From the NCBI GenBank assembly GCA_016188825.1, contig JACPHA010000019.1, positions 52,762 to 116,761 on the forward strand: 64,000 nt of DNA. The letters are read 5' to 3'. Each line of letters opens with the position of its first letter. Position 1 is the stretch's first letter. Shown one piece after another: positions 38,657-47,116 of the stretch. The DNA comes from Candidatus Pacearchaeota archaeon. Lineage in GTDB: Archaea > Nanobdellota > Nanobdellia > Pacearchaeales > GW2011-AR1. The notes beneath the pieces were generated by a model, which saw only the letters and a program-made list of their open reading frames with translations, was not told the origin of the DNA and searched no databases. Both the position numbers and the translations under genes were made by a program.

Positions 38657-39274
38657 CTAGCGCCTGACGGCGCGTACCCCGAGCGAGGAATTCGAGTACT
38701 CAGGATTCCAGTAGCAATTCAGGTAAGCCCTGTACGAATTCACGTCGAACCTCGCGACAGTTTTTATTGGTATAATGGCTCTGCTATTAATTCTTGAGAA
38801 ATAAACCGGTGTTAGGTTAATCCAACTATAAATCTCTGCTATTCTTTTTTTATTATCATCTCCGAGAACTGCTAGCAATACACCTTTTTCTATAACACCT
38901 ATCTTTCCGTTTTTGCCGACAAAATTCCCCGTAAGAATTTTTTCTGTGGTTTGCTTATAATCATGGATAACTTTATCTGTTGTTTCACCTTTGGGAGCGT
39001 AAATTAATCTTGTTAAAGTAGAAATTCCATCCATCATTCCCTCCCGCAAGAATTTTCTTATTTCTTCAGCTTGTGGATTGGAATTTCTTTGTAAATATAA
39101 AGAGCTAAATAATGCATGAGCAAAAGGCATTGACGGTGCACGATAAATTGTTCTTGCTTTTCTCGAATGCTCTGCGTGGGCATCTTGGGTGTCTGTCGCT
39201 AACAGTTGCTTTGACAATCTTACAGGCCCATAATCTGCCATGCCTTCGATTACCCAATAATTTCTTCTTGCCAT
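38657..39274 (-). CDS. DGR target protein 3 (variable C-terminus), 205 aa
   Basis: N-terminal region unlike targets 1 and 2: RRNYWVIEGMADYGPVRLSK, RAPSMPFAHALFSSLYLQR, EEIRKFLREGMMDGISTLTR, then GKNGKIGVIEKGVLLAVLGD. No signal peptide. The C-terminus VARFDVNSYRAYLNCYWNP, EYSNSSLGVRAVRR is a VR of the same TR. It lies 4 kb outside the DGR block, so the RT acts on it in trans. Its VR is the least diverged (6 adenine changes and one C to T), which suggests a recent replacement. Confidence 0.85.
   Translation of the reverse strand: MARRNYWVIEGMADYGPVRLSKQLLATDTQDAHAEHSRKARTIYRAPSMPFAHALFSSLYLQRNSNPQAEEIRKFLREGMMDGISTLTRLIYAPKGETTDKVIHDYKQTTEKILTGNFVGKNGKIGVIEKGVLLAVLGDDNKKRIAEIYSWINLTPVYFSRINSRAIIPIKTVARFDVNSYRAYLNCYWNPEYSNSSLGVRAVRR
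38660..38760 (-). repeat. DGR variable repeat VR3 with terminal hairpin
   Basis: VR3 core 38679-38760. Changes from TR: AAC to GAC once, AAC to TAC four times, AGG to TGG (six adenine sites), plus GCG to GTG, the only non-adenine change among the three VRs. IMH CTCGCTCGGGGTA and hairpin GCGCC-GTCA-GGCGC (38660-38673) are identical to VR1, then GCGAAAAAATTTTTTCGCC. Confidence 0.92.
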
Positions 39275-39393
39275 AATTTTTCCTATAATCAGAAGGTATT
39301 TAAAGATTTCTTTATTGTAATTTTATAGTAAATACATAATTAATGAGTTTAAATCACAACAAACCTTAAATAATCAGATTTTATGTTTTTTTC

Positions 39394-39678
39394 ATGAGAA
39401 TCAGAATAAGAAAGCAGGGAGTTTTAGGATTTAAAAGAATTAGATTTGATGGCAAGTTAGAAAAAATTGAGAAACTTGAGAGAAAAAACAATCCTGAAAC
39501 TAGGCTGGGTCTTTTCTTCAAAGGACCTGAAGGCAGTGGAGTTATAAGTTTGTCAGAAAGAGAAGTTAAGATGATTTCTGAAAAGGGCAAGATTTTTGGA
39601 GAGAAGAAAACTGCAAAAGAAGAGAGTAGAAGGAATACAGAAAGAAAAGTTAGGGGAAAATATAAAAAGTTGGAATAA
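39394..39678 (+). CDS. small basic hypothetical protein, 94 aa
   Basis: Not recognised. Strongly basic (RIRIRKQGVLGFKRIRFDGK, KEESRRNTERKVRGKYKKLE), with one short beta-like middle (GLFFKGPEGSGVISLSEREV). A CCTTAAATAATC box 25 bases before the ATG supports expression. Could bind nucleic acid, judging only from charge. Confidence 0.5.
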   Translation: MRIRIRKQGVLGFKRIRFDGKLEKIEKLERKNNPETRLGLFFKGPEGSGVISLSEREVKMISEKGKIFGEKKTAKEESRRNTERKVRGKYKKLE

Positions 39679-39719
39679 GAAATAATAGAATTTATATAAC
39701 TAGTTAATTTTATTAAAAC

Positions 39720-41102
39720 ATGAAAAGGGGTTTGATAAATTTGGCTTTTTTGTTTTTATTTTTGTTATTGGTTAAAGAAGCAAGTGCAATTTCGTTAAAC
39801 ATAAAAGAAGTTTATCAGCCGAAAGAAACTATAATTGGAGAGCTTTCCGGGAATATTTTACAACCTATATCAAGAAGTCAAGTAAAGGTAATGAAAGGAA
39901 ATGTTGAAACCCCTGTTGATTACGATATAAAAAAATTAGAGGAGAAATACTATATTTGGATTGTTTCGCCGATAACTGAAGGAAATTACACGGTTGTTGT
40001 TGAAAATGTTGCAACTATTGTCCAAGGCAGGCAGGAAATAATAAATTATGAAAAAAGTTTTTCTGTTTCCGGAAACTTAGTAGACTATTACATAAAACCC
40101 GGAGCCATATTTACAACACAAAATTTTGAAATAATTGCTGTTTTGTATGAAGATTCTGAAAAAATAATTGATACTGATTTTCCTAATTCGAGGCAGATTG
40201 TATTAATGCCTGGAAATAATATCATAAAGTTTTCAATTGTCAATGTTGCAGGAAATCAAAAATTGAATATTAATTTAGGGAAATATACTGTGCCTGCTTA
40301 TGTTAAAGGCAAAGAAAGCTCGGGAAACGTAAGCTGCTCGGGAAATGAAACTAATTGTTTTGATGGAATTGACAATGATTGCGATGGTTTTATTGATAGA
40401 GAAGATGGTGAATGTTTTGACGTCAATGGAACCGCTGTTAATGAAAGTTTTGGAAATGGTAGCATTACAAAAAAAATAGTTTTGTTCAAATTTAGGCCAG
40501 AGGTTATCAGAAGCACAGTATTAATTGATGAGCCATTTGATTATAGGTTTCAGATTGTTAATTTAGGAACAGCAAAAATAGAAAATCTTATTTTAGAGTA
40601 TGATAAAGATAAGTTTATTGTTGAACCGGCGGAGAATATTAGTATAGAAGAAAATTCAACGGCTGATTTTAATTTGAAAATAAAAAATTATTCAGGAACA
40701 AGAGTAAGAAGCGCCGTGATTGCACTTTATGGAGGCAAATATGAGTCAATGTTATTAACAATCAATTTTACAAGAAATGAATCAGTGGTTTCAACAGATT
40801 ATTTGGGAGGAAATTTGAGTGGGCCGGTTTATTATTGTTCAGAACTGTCGGGAACCTTGTGCTCTGAAAATGAGGTTTGTGAAGGACAGAAAATAAGCAC
40901 GGTTGATGGAGCAAATAATAAATGCTGTATTGGGAGCTGTGAAAGCAAGACAAAAAGCAAGGCGTGGATTGGCTATTTGATCGCTGCGATTGTTATTTTG
41001 GTTTTGTTTTTTATTTACAGCAAGTATAAAAAAACAAGGCCGAGCACAAATCCGATACAAGATAAAGCAATTAGCCTAGGGTTTGGAAAGGGCGCGCCAT
41101 AA
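39720..41102 (+). CDS. secreted membrane-anchored protein with Cys and DGIDNDCDG motif, 460 aa
   Basis: Signal peptide (KRGLINLAFLFLFLLLVKEASA). A beta-sandwich stalk follows (PISRSQVKVMKGNVETPVD, ITEGNYTVVVENV), then CFDGIDNDCDGFIDREDGEC, which is the MopE-like acidic Cys motif. Another beta domain comes next (FDYRFQIVNLGTAKIENL), then a Cys cluster (CSELSGTLCSENEVCEG, CCIGSCES), one membrane helix (WIGYLIAAIVILVLFFIY) and a basic tail. Same domain order as 35559-37559. Envelope or surface role inferred. Confidence 0.65.
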   Translation: MKRGLINLAFLFLFLLLVKEASAISLNIKEVYQPKETIIGELSGNILQPISRSQVKVMKGNVETPVDYDIKKLEEKYYIWIVSPITEGNYTVVVENVATIVQGRQEIINYEKSFSVSGNLVDYYIKPGAIFTTQNFEIIAVLYEDSEKIIDTDFPNSRQIVLMPGNNIIKFSIVNVAGNQKLNINLGKYTVPAYVKGKESSGNVSCSGNETNCFDGIDNDCDGFIDREDGECFDVNGTAVNESFGNGSITKKIVLFKFRPEVIRSTVLIDEPFDYRFQIVNLGTAKIENLILEYDKDKFIVEPAENISIEENSTADFNLKIKNYSGTRVRSAVIALYGGKYESMLLTINFTRNESVVSTDYLGGNLSGPVYYCSELSGTLCSENEVCEGQKISTVDGANNKCCIGSCESKTKSKAWIGYLIAAIVILVLFFIYSKYKKTRPSTNPIQDKAISLGFGKGAP

Positions 41103-41172
41103 TTATTTTTACTCGACTCATACTTTGATTAACACATAAATGCTTTTAAAATGTTGGAAATTACAGGGAGGC

Positions 41173-41712
41173 ATGATAATTTGTGTTGGTTCGAAAAATC
41201 CGGTAAAAGTATCGGCTGTTAAAGAAGTTATTGGAGATTACTTTTTGAGAGATTCTGCTTTGTATGGCGTTGAAGTAGATTCTGGAGTTTCTAAAGAACC
41301 AATGTCATTAGAAGAAACTGTCAATGGGGCAGCAAATAGAGCTAGAAAAGCTTTTGAAATGCAGTATTGTGATTATGGATTTGGGATAGAAAGCGGCTTG
41401 ATGCCTGTTCCAATGAGCAGAAGTGGTTATGTCGACATTTGTGCCTGCATGATTTTTGATGGCTTCAGAACTAGTTTGGGTTTGTCTTGCGCTTTCGAAT
41501 TTCCGCAGCTCGTTATTGATATAATTAAAAAAGATAAAGTTGATGCGAATGAGGCTTTTTTTAGATCTGGACTTACAGATGACAAAGAATTAGGATATGG
41601 TTCTGGGGCAATTGGTTTATTGACTAACGGAAGAGTAACGAGAATAGACTATACAAAACAAGCGATACAAATGGCACTAATTCAAGTTGAAAAAAGAGCA
41701 TTATATTTGTGA
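41173..41712 (+). CDS. inosine/xanthosine triphosphatase (YjjX/NTPase family)
   Basis: Start ATG 41173 (MIICVGSKNPVKVSAVKEVI) is chosen because the in-frame upstream ATG (41140) lies at the TATA-like CTTTTAAAAT, 25 bases before it. 179 residues. The family motifs GSKNPVKVSAV, GVEVDSGVSKEPMSLEETVNGA and YGFGIESGL are all present, as is DKELGYGSGAIGLLTNGRVTR. It hydrolyses ITP/XTP and so keeps damaged purines out of nucleic acids. It ends next to the convergent gene (41713). Confidence 0.88.
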   Translation: MIICVGSKNPVKVSAVKEVIGDYFLRDSALYGVEVDSGVSKEPMSLEETVNGAANRARKAFEMQYCDYGFGIESGLMPVPMSRSGYVDICACMIFDGFRTSLGLSCAFEFPQLVIDIIKKDKVDANEAFFRSGLTDDKELGYGSGAIGLLTNGRVTRIDYTKQAIQMALIQVEKRALYL

Positions 41713-42234
41713 TTATTCTTTCTTCTTCTTTTTAGACTTGTTTTCTGTTTTAGAATTTGAATTTTTAAGCTGCTGCTGTAATTGCTGTTTCTCCTGCTGG
41801 ATTTGCTGGAATAAATGAGGAGCAACTTCTTTCAGTTTTTGCATTAGAATGTCGCGCTCTGCCATAGTATTTTTTGCTACATTATCCAAAGCATGAAGGC
41901 GCTGAACAAGTAAACCGCCTAAATCATTCAAATCATAGTTTGAAAGAGAAATTTTTTCAGGATGGATTATTTCTATATGCGAAGGCATGTAGGCAAAAAT
42001 AACTCTGAGATAATTTTCCAGAGATTCAAAAGAAACTTCTATTTCTGCAAATGTTGTGAATAAATCTTTAGAATCCTTAACAGGAACAGGCGTATGTATC
42101 TTCTTGTTTATAATTTTAACTCCTCTTTCTGCAGCAAGATTTGTAGCAAGCATTTCAAGAGCATTTTTTATGTGTTCTGCTGGCCTGCCAAGAATTTCTA
42201 AAACCATGGCTGCTTGAATCTTTGGCTTTTCCAT
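41713..42234 (-). CDS. conserved-looking hypothetical protein with Gln-rich coiled-coil tail, 173 aa
   Basis: The globular part (about 1-105) has PKIQAAMVLEILGRPAEHIK, LFTTFAEIEVSFESLENYLR and FAYMPSHIEIIHPEKISLSN. A coiled coil follows (LLVQRLHALDNVAKNTMAER) and then a Gln/Lys-rich tail (QQIQQEKQQLQQQLKNSN, ending KSKKKKKE). It looks like an archaeal family of unknown function; no enzyme motif seen. Confidence 0.55.
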   Translation of the reverse strand: MEKPKIQAAMVLEILGRPAEHIKNALEMLATNLAAERGVKIINKKIHTPVPVKDSKDLFTTFAEIEVSFESLENYLRVIFAYMPSHIEIIHPEKISLSNYDLNDLGGLLVQRLHALDNVAKNTMAERDILMQKLKEVAPHLFQQIQQEKQQLQQQLKNSNSKTENKSKKKKKE

Positions 42235-42266
42235 TTTTGTCTAAGAAAATAATAGTTTTTAAAGTT

Positions 42267-42410
42267 ATAGCAAATTGCTTTAATTTTCGGATGTTTTTCA
42301 GCAATTTGCTATCTAGGAAATAACAGAACTGTTACGATTATTAAAGCTATTTCCTAGAGTTGTATAGAGAACTGAATTAAAATAGCATAATCAAGCCAGC
42401 TATCCATAAT
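42267..42410 (+). repeat. multi-hairpin repeat related to the ACAGAGAA family
   Basis: ATAGCAAATTGC/GCAATTTGCTAT (42267-42278/42301-42312, 12 bp) is directly followed by CTAGGAAATA/TATTTCCTAG (42313-42322/42348-42357, 10 bp) and by ATAGC/GCTAT (42382-42386/42399-42403) with loop ATAATCAAGCCA. The end reads GCATAATCAAG then CCAGCTATCCATAATT, as in the copies at 13.1 and 38.3 kb. Confidence 0.65.
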
Positions 42411-43235
42411 TTATAATTTTCTGAAAGCTAATAGTATTACGACAATAACAAGAACAAAAGTGAAACCAAGTGTAATCCATAAAATAAATTTATCTTTTTT
42501 TGTTGAAAAATAATTTTCATTTGCAGTATTTTCTTTTATTGTTTTTGATTTTGGTTTTAGATAAATTTTTTCATCTTCACTTGAAGTAACATATGAAAGA
42601 GAATTAATTGTTGGAGAAGATTGTGAGGAAGATGTTGAGCTTCTTGATGAACTGGGGTTATCATTATTATTTTCATCTTCATCATTGTTTTCATTGGAAT
42701 TGCCATTGGCAGACATTTGATTTTGTGGTTGTGGATTTTCATTATTATCGCTTTCTTCGTCTTCATTGTCCTCGCTGTTATTTTCATTTTCATCATTGTT
42801 ATTGTTATTTTCAGAACTTGTTATTGTGATTTGCCCACATTTTGTGCTTGTTGCACTTGTGCCTTCTTTACGTAATCTAGCACAAATTTCCCTCTCTCCT
42901 GGAGATTCGGTAACCCTAATTTTATATTGTGTTTGTTCTGGAAACAGGGCAGGGAGGTAATTCCAAGAATCTTGCCATTTGTCATTTGATGGATTATAAA
43001 TTTCTGAGATATATTCGCCTCTATTAACACTGCCGTCTTCTGAATTATGAACAAAAATTTTAATGTCGTATTTATCGCTGTCTGAATTTGCGGAAATTGA
43101 TACCGAAAATTCTTTGTTTATTTCTGCTTCTGCTGGAGAATTTAATTCTAATTCTAAAGCCGATAAAAGAGGGAGATAAATAAGAATAAGAAAAACCATA
43201 AGAGCAATTTTTGTTTTAGTAGCTGTATGATTCAT
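42411..43235 (-). CDS. secreted Asn/Asp/Glu/Ser-rich protein with C-terminal anchor, 274 aa
   Basis: Signal peptide (ALMVFLILIYLPLLSALELE), then an Ig-like domain (NSPAEAEINKEFSVSISANS, YDIKIFVHNSEDG) with two Cys, then about 60 residues of N/D/E low complexity (SENNNNNDENENNSEDNEDE) and a Ser-rich stretch, one membrane helix (FILWITLGFTFVLVIVVIL) and a short basic end. The acidic repeat makes a flexible stalk. It overlaps the 3' end of the nuclease gene upstream by 20 bases and is probably co-expressed. Confidence 0.6.
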   Translation of the reverse strand: MNHTATKTKIALMVFLILIYLPLLSALELELNSPAEAEINKEFSVSISANSDSDKYDIKIFVHNSEDGSVNRGEYISEIYNPSNDKWQDSWNYLPALFPEQTQYKIRVTESPGEREICARLRKEGTSATSTKCGQITITSSENNNNNDENENNSEDNEDEESDNNENPQPQNQMSANGNSNENNDEDENNNDNPSSSRSSTSSSQSSPTINSLSYVTSSEDEKIYLKPKSKTIKENTANENYFSTKKDKFILWITLGFTFVLVIVVILLAFRKL

Positions 43236-43956
43236 GGTGAACTATTTTTTGCTGCGAATCAAAAATATAGACTGTGTCTCTATCATTGTTCCAAACATCT
43301 TGAGGGCTCTGCAAAAATATATCGGTTTCATTGTCTTCGCCTTTTTCTGTATGAATATTTATTTCTGAAATAATAAGATTTTCGAACTTATATTCTTTTC
43401 TGCTCTCATCTTTTATAAGCCATTTATCGAAATTAAGTTTTCCGCATTTGCTTTTTATTTTTATTATTTCTTCTTCGGGATTTATTTTTAAATCTATGCA
43501 ATTAAAATATTTAGATTTTTTAAAAATTCCTAGGGAATTTGCAACTGCGTCATTTTCAGCATTATTGAATAATTTTAATTCTGATTCGTGAACAAGAAAT
43601 TTTGTTGCTAGGCCAAGCTCTACTAATTCCAAATTTAAATATTCTGGAGTGTAAACCCTGGCAAGGGTTCTGCCATATCTTTCTCTCCCCATTTCTTCTA
43701 TTTCAACTGTTTGATTTTCAAATTGTTTTATGAATTCTAAGGCTTCTTTGTATCCCGGATGATTTTTTTCTGGCGTGTTAATATTTAGCAAACGAAGTGT
43801 TAAATCCTCTTCAACAATCAGCGTATCACCATCAATTACTCTTGTCACAAGAACTGTTTTTCTTTCTGGATTTTTGTAATTTGAAACGATAAAAAAGTTT
43901 GATGCAATCAATAGTGTTATTAAAAGTGCTAGGGTAAATGCGTGTTTTGGATTCAT
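43216..43956 (-). CDS. secreted or membrane-tethered thermonuclease-family protein, 246 aa
   Basis: An N-terminal helix (AFTLALLITLLIASNFFIVS) is followed by a staphylococcal-nuclease fold: VTRVIDGDTLIVEEDLTLRL with catalytic Asp, LLNINTPEKNHPGY, and GRERYGRTLARVY with the Arg pair. The C-terminal 80 residues (LIISEINIHTEKGE, TDIFLQSPQDVWNNDRDTVY, IVHHESYSY) resemble a lamin-tail (LTD)-type beta domain. Likely degrades extracellular DNA or RNA, possibly to gain nucleotides; location outside the cell follows from the signal/anchor. Confidence 0.8.
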   Translation of the reverse strand: MNPKHAFTLALLITLLIASNFFIVSNYKNPERKTVLVTRVIDGDTLIVEEDLTLRLLNINTPEKNHPGYKEALEFIKQFENQTVEIEEMGRERYGRTLARVYTPEYLNLELVELGLATKFLVHESELKLFNNAENDAVANSLGIFKKSKYFNCIDLKINPEEEIIKIKSKCGKLNFDKWLIKDESRKEYKFENLIISEINIHTEKGEDNETDIFLQSPQDVWNNDRDTVYIFDSQQKIVHHESYSY

Positions 43957-44065
43957 TTTTTATTAATAATTAACAAAAGAGGTTTATTATTTTTTAGGTA
44001 ATAATATATCCAAATGAATTTGAAGTTATGAAAAGTATTTTAAACCTTATTAGATAGTAATTATA

Positions 44066-44385
44066 ATGAATAAAAATGCTATTATATCAATCGTTGTCTT
44101 ATTATTTATTCCTCTAGTTATTAGTTTTGTTATGCCTGAGAAGGCATAGGATGTACAAAAATGTTGTGCACCTGCGATAGGAGAATTAATACCCAACCAA
44201 ATAGAGAGCTACCTTGTAACAGCTGTTCTGTAAGCGATCCTGTTTATGTAACCGGAGTGATTAATATTGTTAGATATTGTGAAGGAAAAGAGATTATATT
44301 ATGTGAAGATTACGAACGAGCGGGAGTTAGATACGACATAGATGAAAATTCCTGCAAGTATAAAATTTCTTTTTTGGAGATTTGA
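44066..44385 (+). pseudogene. small secreted Cys-rich protein with apparent frameshift
   Basis: A TATTTTAAAC box precedes ATG 44066, which encodes a clean signal peptide (MNKNAIISIVVLLFIPLVIS) but stops at TAG about 25 codons later. In another frame from 44161 there is a Cys-rich mature-like domain (CTCDRRINTQPNRELPCNSC, later YCEGKEIILCEDY) with no signal of its own. A single-base change near 44135-44150 would join the two. Probably a frameshifted gene, or a sequencing error. Confidence 0.45.
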
Positions 44386-44398
44386 TTAAAGATAACAA

Positions 44399-44872
44399 TT
44401 ATAATTCTATAATATACTTTTCTGCCTTGAGAGAATTGTAAAGATTTTTGAGATTTTCGTGAGAGAGAACAATTGTCGCGGTGTTGATATTTGGGTGAAA
44501 GCCAGATAAATGCGAGAGCCAGATTTCTTTGGAAAGAATTAAGGTTGTTTTCTTTGCGTGAATCATGCAAAATAAAGAGACAGAGCCGGGAGAGACATTT
44601 AGTTCTTCTTTTAATTCTGCTGAAGAGGCAAACTGCAGTTCTTTTATTGAAAATTTTTTCTTTATTATTTTTGTGTTCAGCCTTTTTTCCCCTGGAAGGC
44701 AGATTAAGTAGAACTGAGCATTTTCATCTTTTAGAAAAAGGCTTTTTGTGCCCAAGCCCGGAATGTTTGTTTTAATTTTTTTTGATTCTTCCGCGGTAAA
44801 AACTGGGGAGTGATTGTAAAGTTCATAATTTATTTTATTTTTTTCTAGATAGCTTTTCAGTTGTGAATCCAT
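44399..44872 (-). CDS. YbaK/ProX-type aminoacyl-tRNA deacylase
   Basis: 157 residues: YELYNHSPVFTAEESKK, GLGTKSLFLKDENAQFYLIC, LPGEKRLNTKIIKKKFS, LNVSPGSVSLFCMIHAK. The LGTKSLFLKD...LICLPG.KRL pattern is that of the YbaK/EbsC/PrdX domain, which hydrolyses mischarged tRNAs in trans (for example Ala-tRNA(Pro)). It is divergent to the ribosomal protein operon. Confidence 0.85.
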   Translation of the reverse strand: MDSQLKSYLEKNKINYELYNHSPVFTAEESKKIKTNIPGLGTKSLFLKDENAQFYLICLPGEKRLNTKIIKKKFSIKELQFASSAELKEELNVSPGSVSLFCMIHAKKTTLILSKEIWLSHLSGFHPNINTATIVLSHENLKNLYNSLKAEKYIIEL

Positions 44873-44890
44873 GAATTTTAAATGGCCAAA

Positions 44891-45003
44891 ATCTTTAAAA
44901 AGGCTTTGAAATCTAAGTTATTAGAATCTAGTTGGAATGAAAAATAAGTTCCGGAAATAAATGAGACGCCGAGTTGCGGCTCTGAAAATGATAATAAGTA
45001 GAA
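44891..45003 (+). promoter_or_regulatory. promoter and leader of the ribosomal protein operon
   Basis: ATCTTTAAAA (44891-44900) is the TATA-like box, giving a leader of about 80 bases before uL3, much longer than for most genes here. The leader has a hairpin at 44964-44983: AGA, bulged C, GCCG, loop AGTTG, CGGC, TCT. It is a candidate site for autogenous control by a ribosomal protein such as uL4; this is inference. Confidence 0.45.
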
Positions 45004-45957
45004 ATGCCGAAAACGTCAGAAATGAGAAGTGGAAGTTTGCAGTTTTATCCTAGAAAGAGAGCTGCTAAATTCTTGCCCAGGGTTAACTGGAATGTGGTTC
45101 ATGGCGAGGGAATGCTTGGTTTTATTGCTTACAAGGTTGGAATGGCCAGTGCCATTGTTAAGGATTTAACAGAAAAATCAATGAGCCTGGGAAAACAGAT
45201 TGTTCTGCCAGTTACTATTTTAGAGGTTCCTAATATTAAAATTTATTCTTTAAGATTTTATAAAAATGGCAAGGTTTCAAAGGAAATTGTTGTTTCACAT
45301 GACAAGGAACTGAAAAGAAAAGTTAAAGTGGGAAAAGAAATTAAAAAATTGGAAGGGCATTTGCCTGGAAGCCATGATTATGACGATGTAAAGGCTATTA
45401 TTTATTCTTTGGCCAGGGAAACTGGAATAAAGAAAACTCCCGATTTGATTGAAATTACAGTCGGGGCAGAAACAAAGGAGCAAAAGTTAGAGCTATTAAA
45501 AAGTTTTATAGGAAAAGAAATTCCTTTTAACGAGTTTGCTAAAACTAATTTAATTGACGTTAGAGGATTGACTCGGGGAAAGGGTTTTCAAGGGCCTGTG
45601 AAAAGATTTGGGATTAAATTAAGATTTCATAAATCTGAAAAAGGAGTCAGAAGACCTGGGAGCTTGGGGCCTTGGCATCCTGCGAGAGTTACATTCAGAA
45701 CACCTATGGCTGGACAGCTGGGAATGTTCACGAGAATAACAAATAATCTAAAAGTTATTGAACATGGAAGAATTAGCGAGAAGAACATTAATCCTGCTTA
45801 TGGGTTTAGAGATTATGGAAAAATAAATAGTTCTTATATAATTGCCAAGGGTTCTGTTCAGGGACCAGCGAAAAGGCAATTGGTTATAACTCCTGCATTT
45901 AGGCCTTCAAAATTCACAACAAAGAAAAAATATGAGTTTATGGAGTTGGTAATATGA
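45004..45957 (+). CDS. rpl3: ribosomal protein uL3
   Basis: 317 residues. The N-terminus MPKTSEMRSGSLQFYPRKRA matches archaeal/eukaryotic L3. The core has VRGLTRGKGFQGPVKRFGIK and GSLGPWHPARVTFRTPMAGQ, the peptidyl-transferase-near loop. First gene of the long operon; overlaps uL4 at ATGA. Confidence 0.95.
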   Translation: MPKTSEMRSGSLQFYPRKRAAKFLPRVNWNVVHGEGMLGFIAYKVGMASAIVKDLTEKSMSLGKQIVLPVTILEVPNIKIYSLRFYKNGKVSKEIVVSHDKELKRKVKVGKEIKKLEGHLPGSHDYDDVKAIIYSLARETGIKKTPDLIEITVGAETKEQKLELLKSFIGKEIPFNEFAKTNLIDVRGLTRGKGFQGPVKRFGIKLRFHKSEKGVRRPGSLGPWHPARVTFRTPMAGQLGMFTRITNNLKVIEHGRISEKNINPAYGFRDYGKINSSYIIAKGSVQGPAKRQLVITPAFRPSKFTTKKKYEFMELVI

Positions 45958-46733
45958 AAGCAGTATTTTTTGATGCGCAAGGAAATAAGAAAGGAAGCAT
46001 AGAGCTGCCGAAATTGTTTGTAAGCAAGATAAGAGAAGATATTGTTTTGAAATATTTTGAAACTGAAAAATTGAATAATGCGCATAGGTATTCTACAATG
46101 CCTGGAGCAGGGTTAAGACAGGTTGGTTACGGGAGTGTAAGGCATAAGAGACATGAATGGAAGGTTCAGTATGGCAAAGGAATTTCAAGAACACCGAGAA
46201 AAACAATGTCTCGAAGAGGAACACAGTTTTATTGGGTCGGAGCAAACGCGCCAAACACAAGAGGCGGAAGAAGAGCACATCCTCCAAGCGGGATAAAGAA
46301 AGAGAGAAAAATAAACAGAAAAGAAATTGAAATTGCAATTAACTCCGGATTTGCTGCAACTGCGATTGAGAATTACATAAAGAAAAGGTATGAAAACATT
46401 TCAAAAATAGATAATTTGCCGATTGTTATTGAGGAATTGCCAAAAAGAACAAAAGAATTGTTAAGTTTATTAAATAAAATTTTTGGAGAAAATTCTGCAC
46501 TTATTTTTAAAATTAAAAAAATCAGGGCCGGAAAAGGAAAATTAAGAGGAAGGAAATACAAATCAAATGCTGGTGTGCTGATTGTTGTTGGAGAGAAAGA
46601 AGAAGTGCATTTTAGGGGAATTGATGTTAAAAAAATTAATGAAATCAAAATTTCTGACCTTTATCCATTAGGAAGATTGGCGGTTTACACGAAAAATGCT
46701 CTTGAAGAATTGTCAGGGGAGGAAGAAAAATGA
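45954..46733 (+). CDS. rpl4: ribosomal protein uL4
   Basis: 259 residues with the conserved tunnel loop region RHKRHEWKVQYGKGISRTPR and GGRRAHPPSGIKKERKINRK. In many organisms uL4 represses its own operon, so it is a candidate to bind the leader hairpin. The end overlaps the next gene (Nudix) at ATGA. Confidence 0.95.
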   Translation: MKAVFFDAQGNKKGSIELPKLFVSKIREDIVLKYFETEKLNNAHRYSTMPGAGLRQVGYGSVRHKRHEWKVQYGKGISRTPRKTMSRRGTQFYWVGANAPNTRGGRRAHPPSGIKKERKINRKEIEIAINSGFAATAIENYIKKRYENISKIDNLPIVIEELPKRTKELLSLLNKIFGENSALIFKIKKIRAGKGKLRGRKYKSNAGVLIVVGEKEEVHFRGIDVKKINEIKISDLYPLGRLAVYTKNALEELSGEEEK

Positions 46734-47116
46734 ATTTGGAAAAATTAGCAGGATGTTTAATTATAGAAAATGATAAAGTTTTACTCATAAAAGAAAAAAA
46801 AGATATGTATTGGAAATTGCTTAGTGGAAAAATAGAAGAAGGTGAAACTGTGGAGCAATGCGCAATCAGAGAAGCAAAAAAAGAAGGAAATATTGATGTT
46901 AAATTATTAGGATTATTTAATAAGTACACATTTAATTTCAAAAATCGTAATTTTGAGTTAACAGTTTATGAAGCAAGAATCGTTAATGGCAATCCTAGAG
47001 TTACAGAGGCGCACCTTGAAGCAGTTGATTGGTTTTCAATACAATTTCTTAATAACGACTCAACACCCCTAGATAAATTAATTTATCAAGACTTAGTAAG
47101 GAGAAATAGAAAATGA
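46730..47116 (+). CDS. Nudix-fold protein with a degenerate Nudix box
   Basis: 128 residues. LAGCLIIENDKVLLIKEKKD and YWKLLSGKIEEGETVEQCAI followed by REAKKEGNID place it in the Nudix family. Against the consensus GX5EX7REUXEEXGU, the first Glu of the EE pair is Lys and the Gly is shifted by one, so metal-dependent hydrolysis may be weak or lost. It is inserted between uL4 and uL23 with ATGA overlaps on both sides, so it is translated with the ribosomal proteins. Confidence 0.75.
   Translation: MNLEKLAGCLIIENDKVLLIKEKKDMYWKLLSGKIEEGETVEQCAIREAKKEGNIDVKLLGLFNKYTFNFKNRNFELTVYEARIVNGNPRVTEAHLEAVDWFSIQFLNNDSTPLDKLIYQDLVRRNRK

Noticed and set aside
42608..42960. His/Tyr-rich frames on + strand opposite the Asn-rich stalk
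   Set aside because: They are the complement of AAT/GAT/GAA repeats of the real gene, which has a signal peptide and anchor.
44961..45053. Upstream frame MRRRVAALKM... overlapping the uL3 start
   Set aside because: It is 30 codons, out of frame with uL3 and runs through the leader hairpin. No sign of conservation can be seen here.
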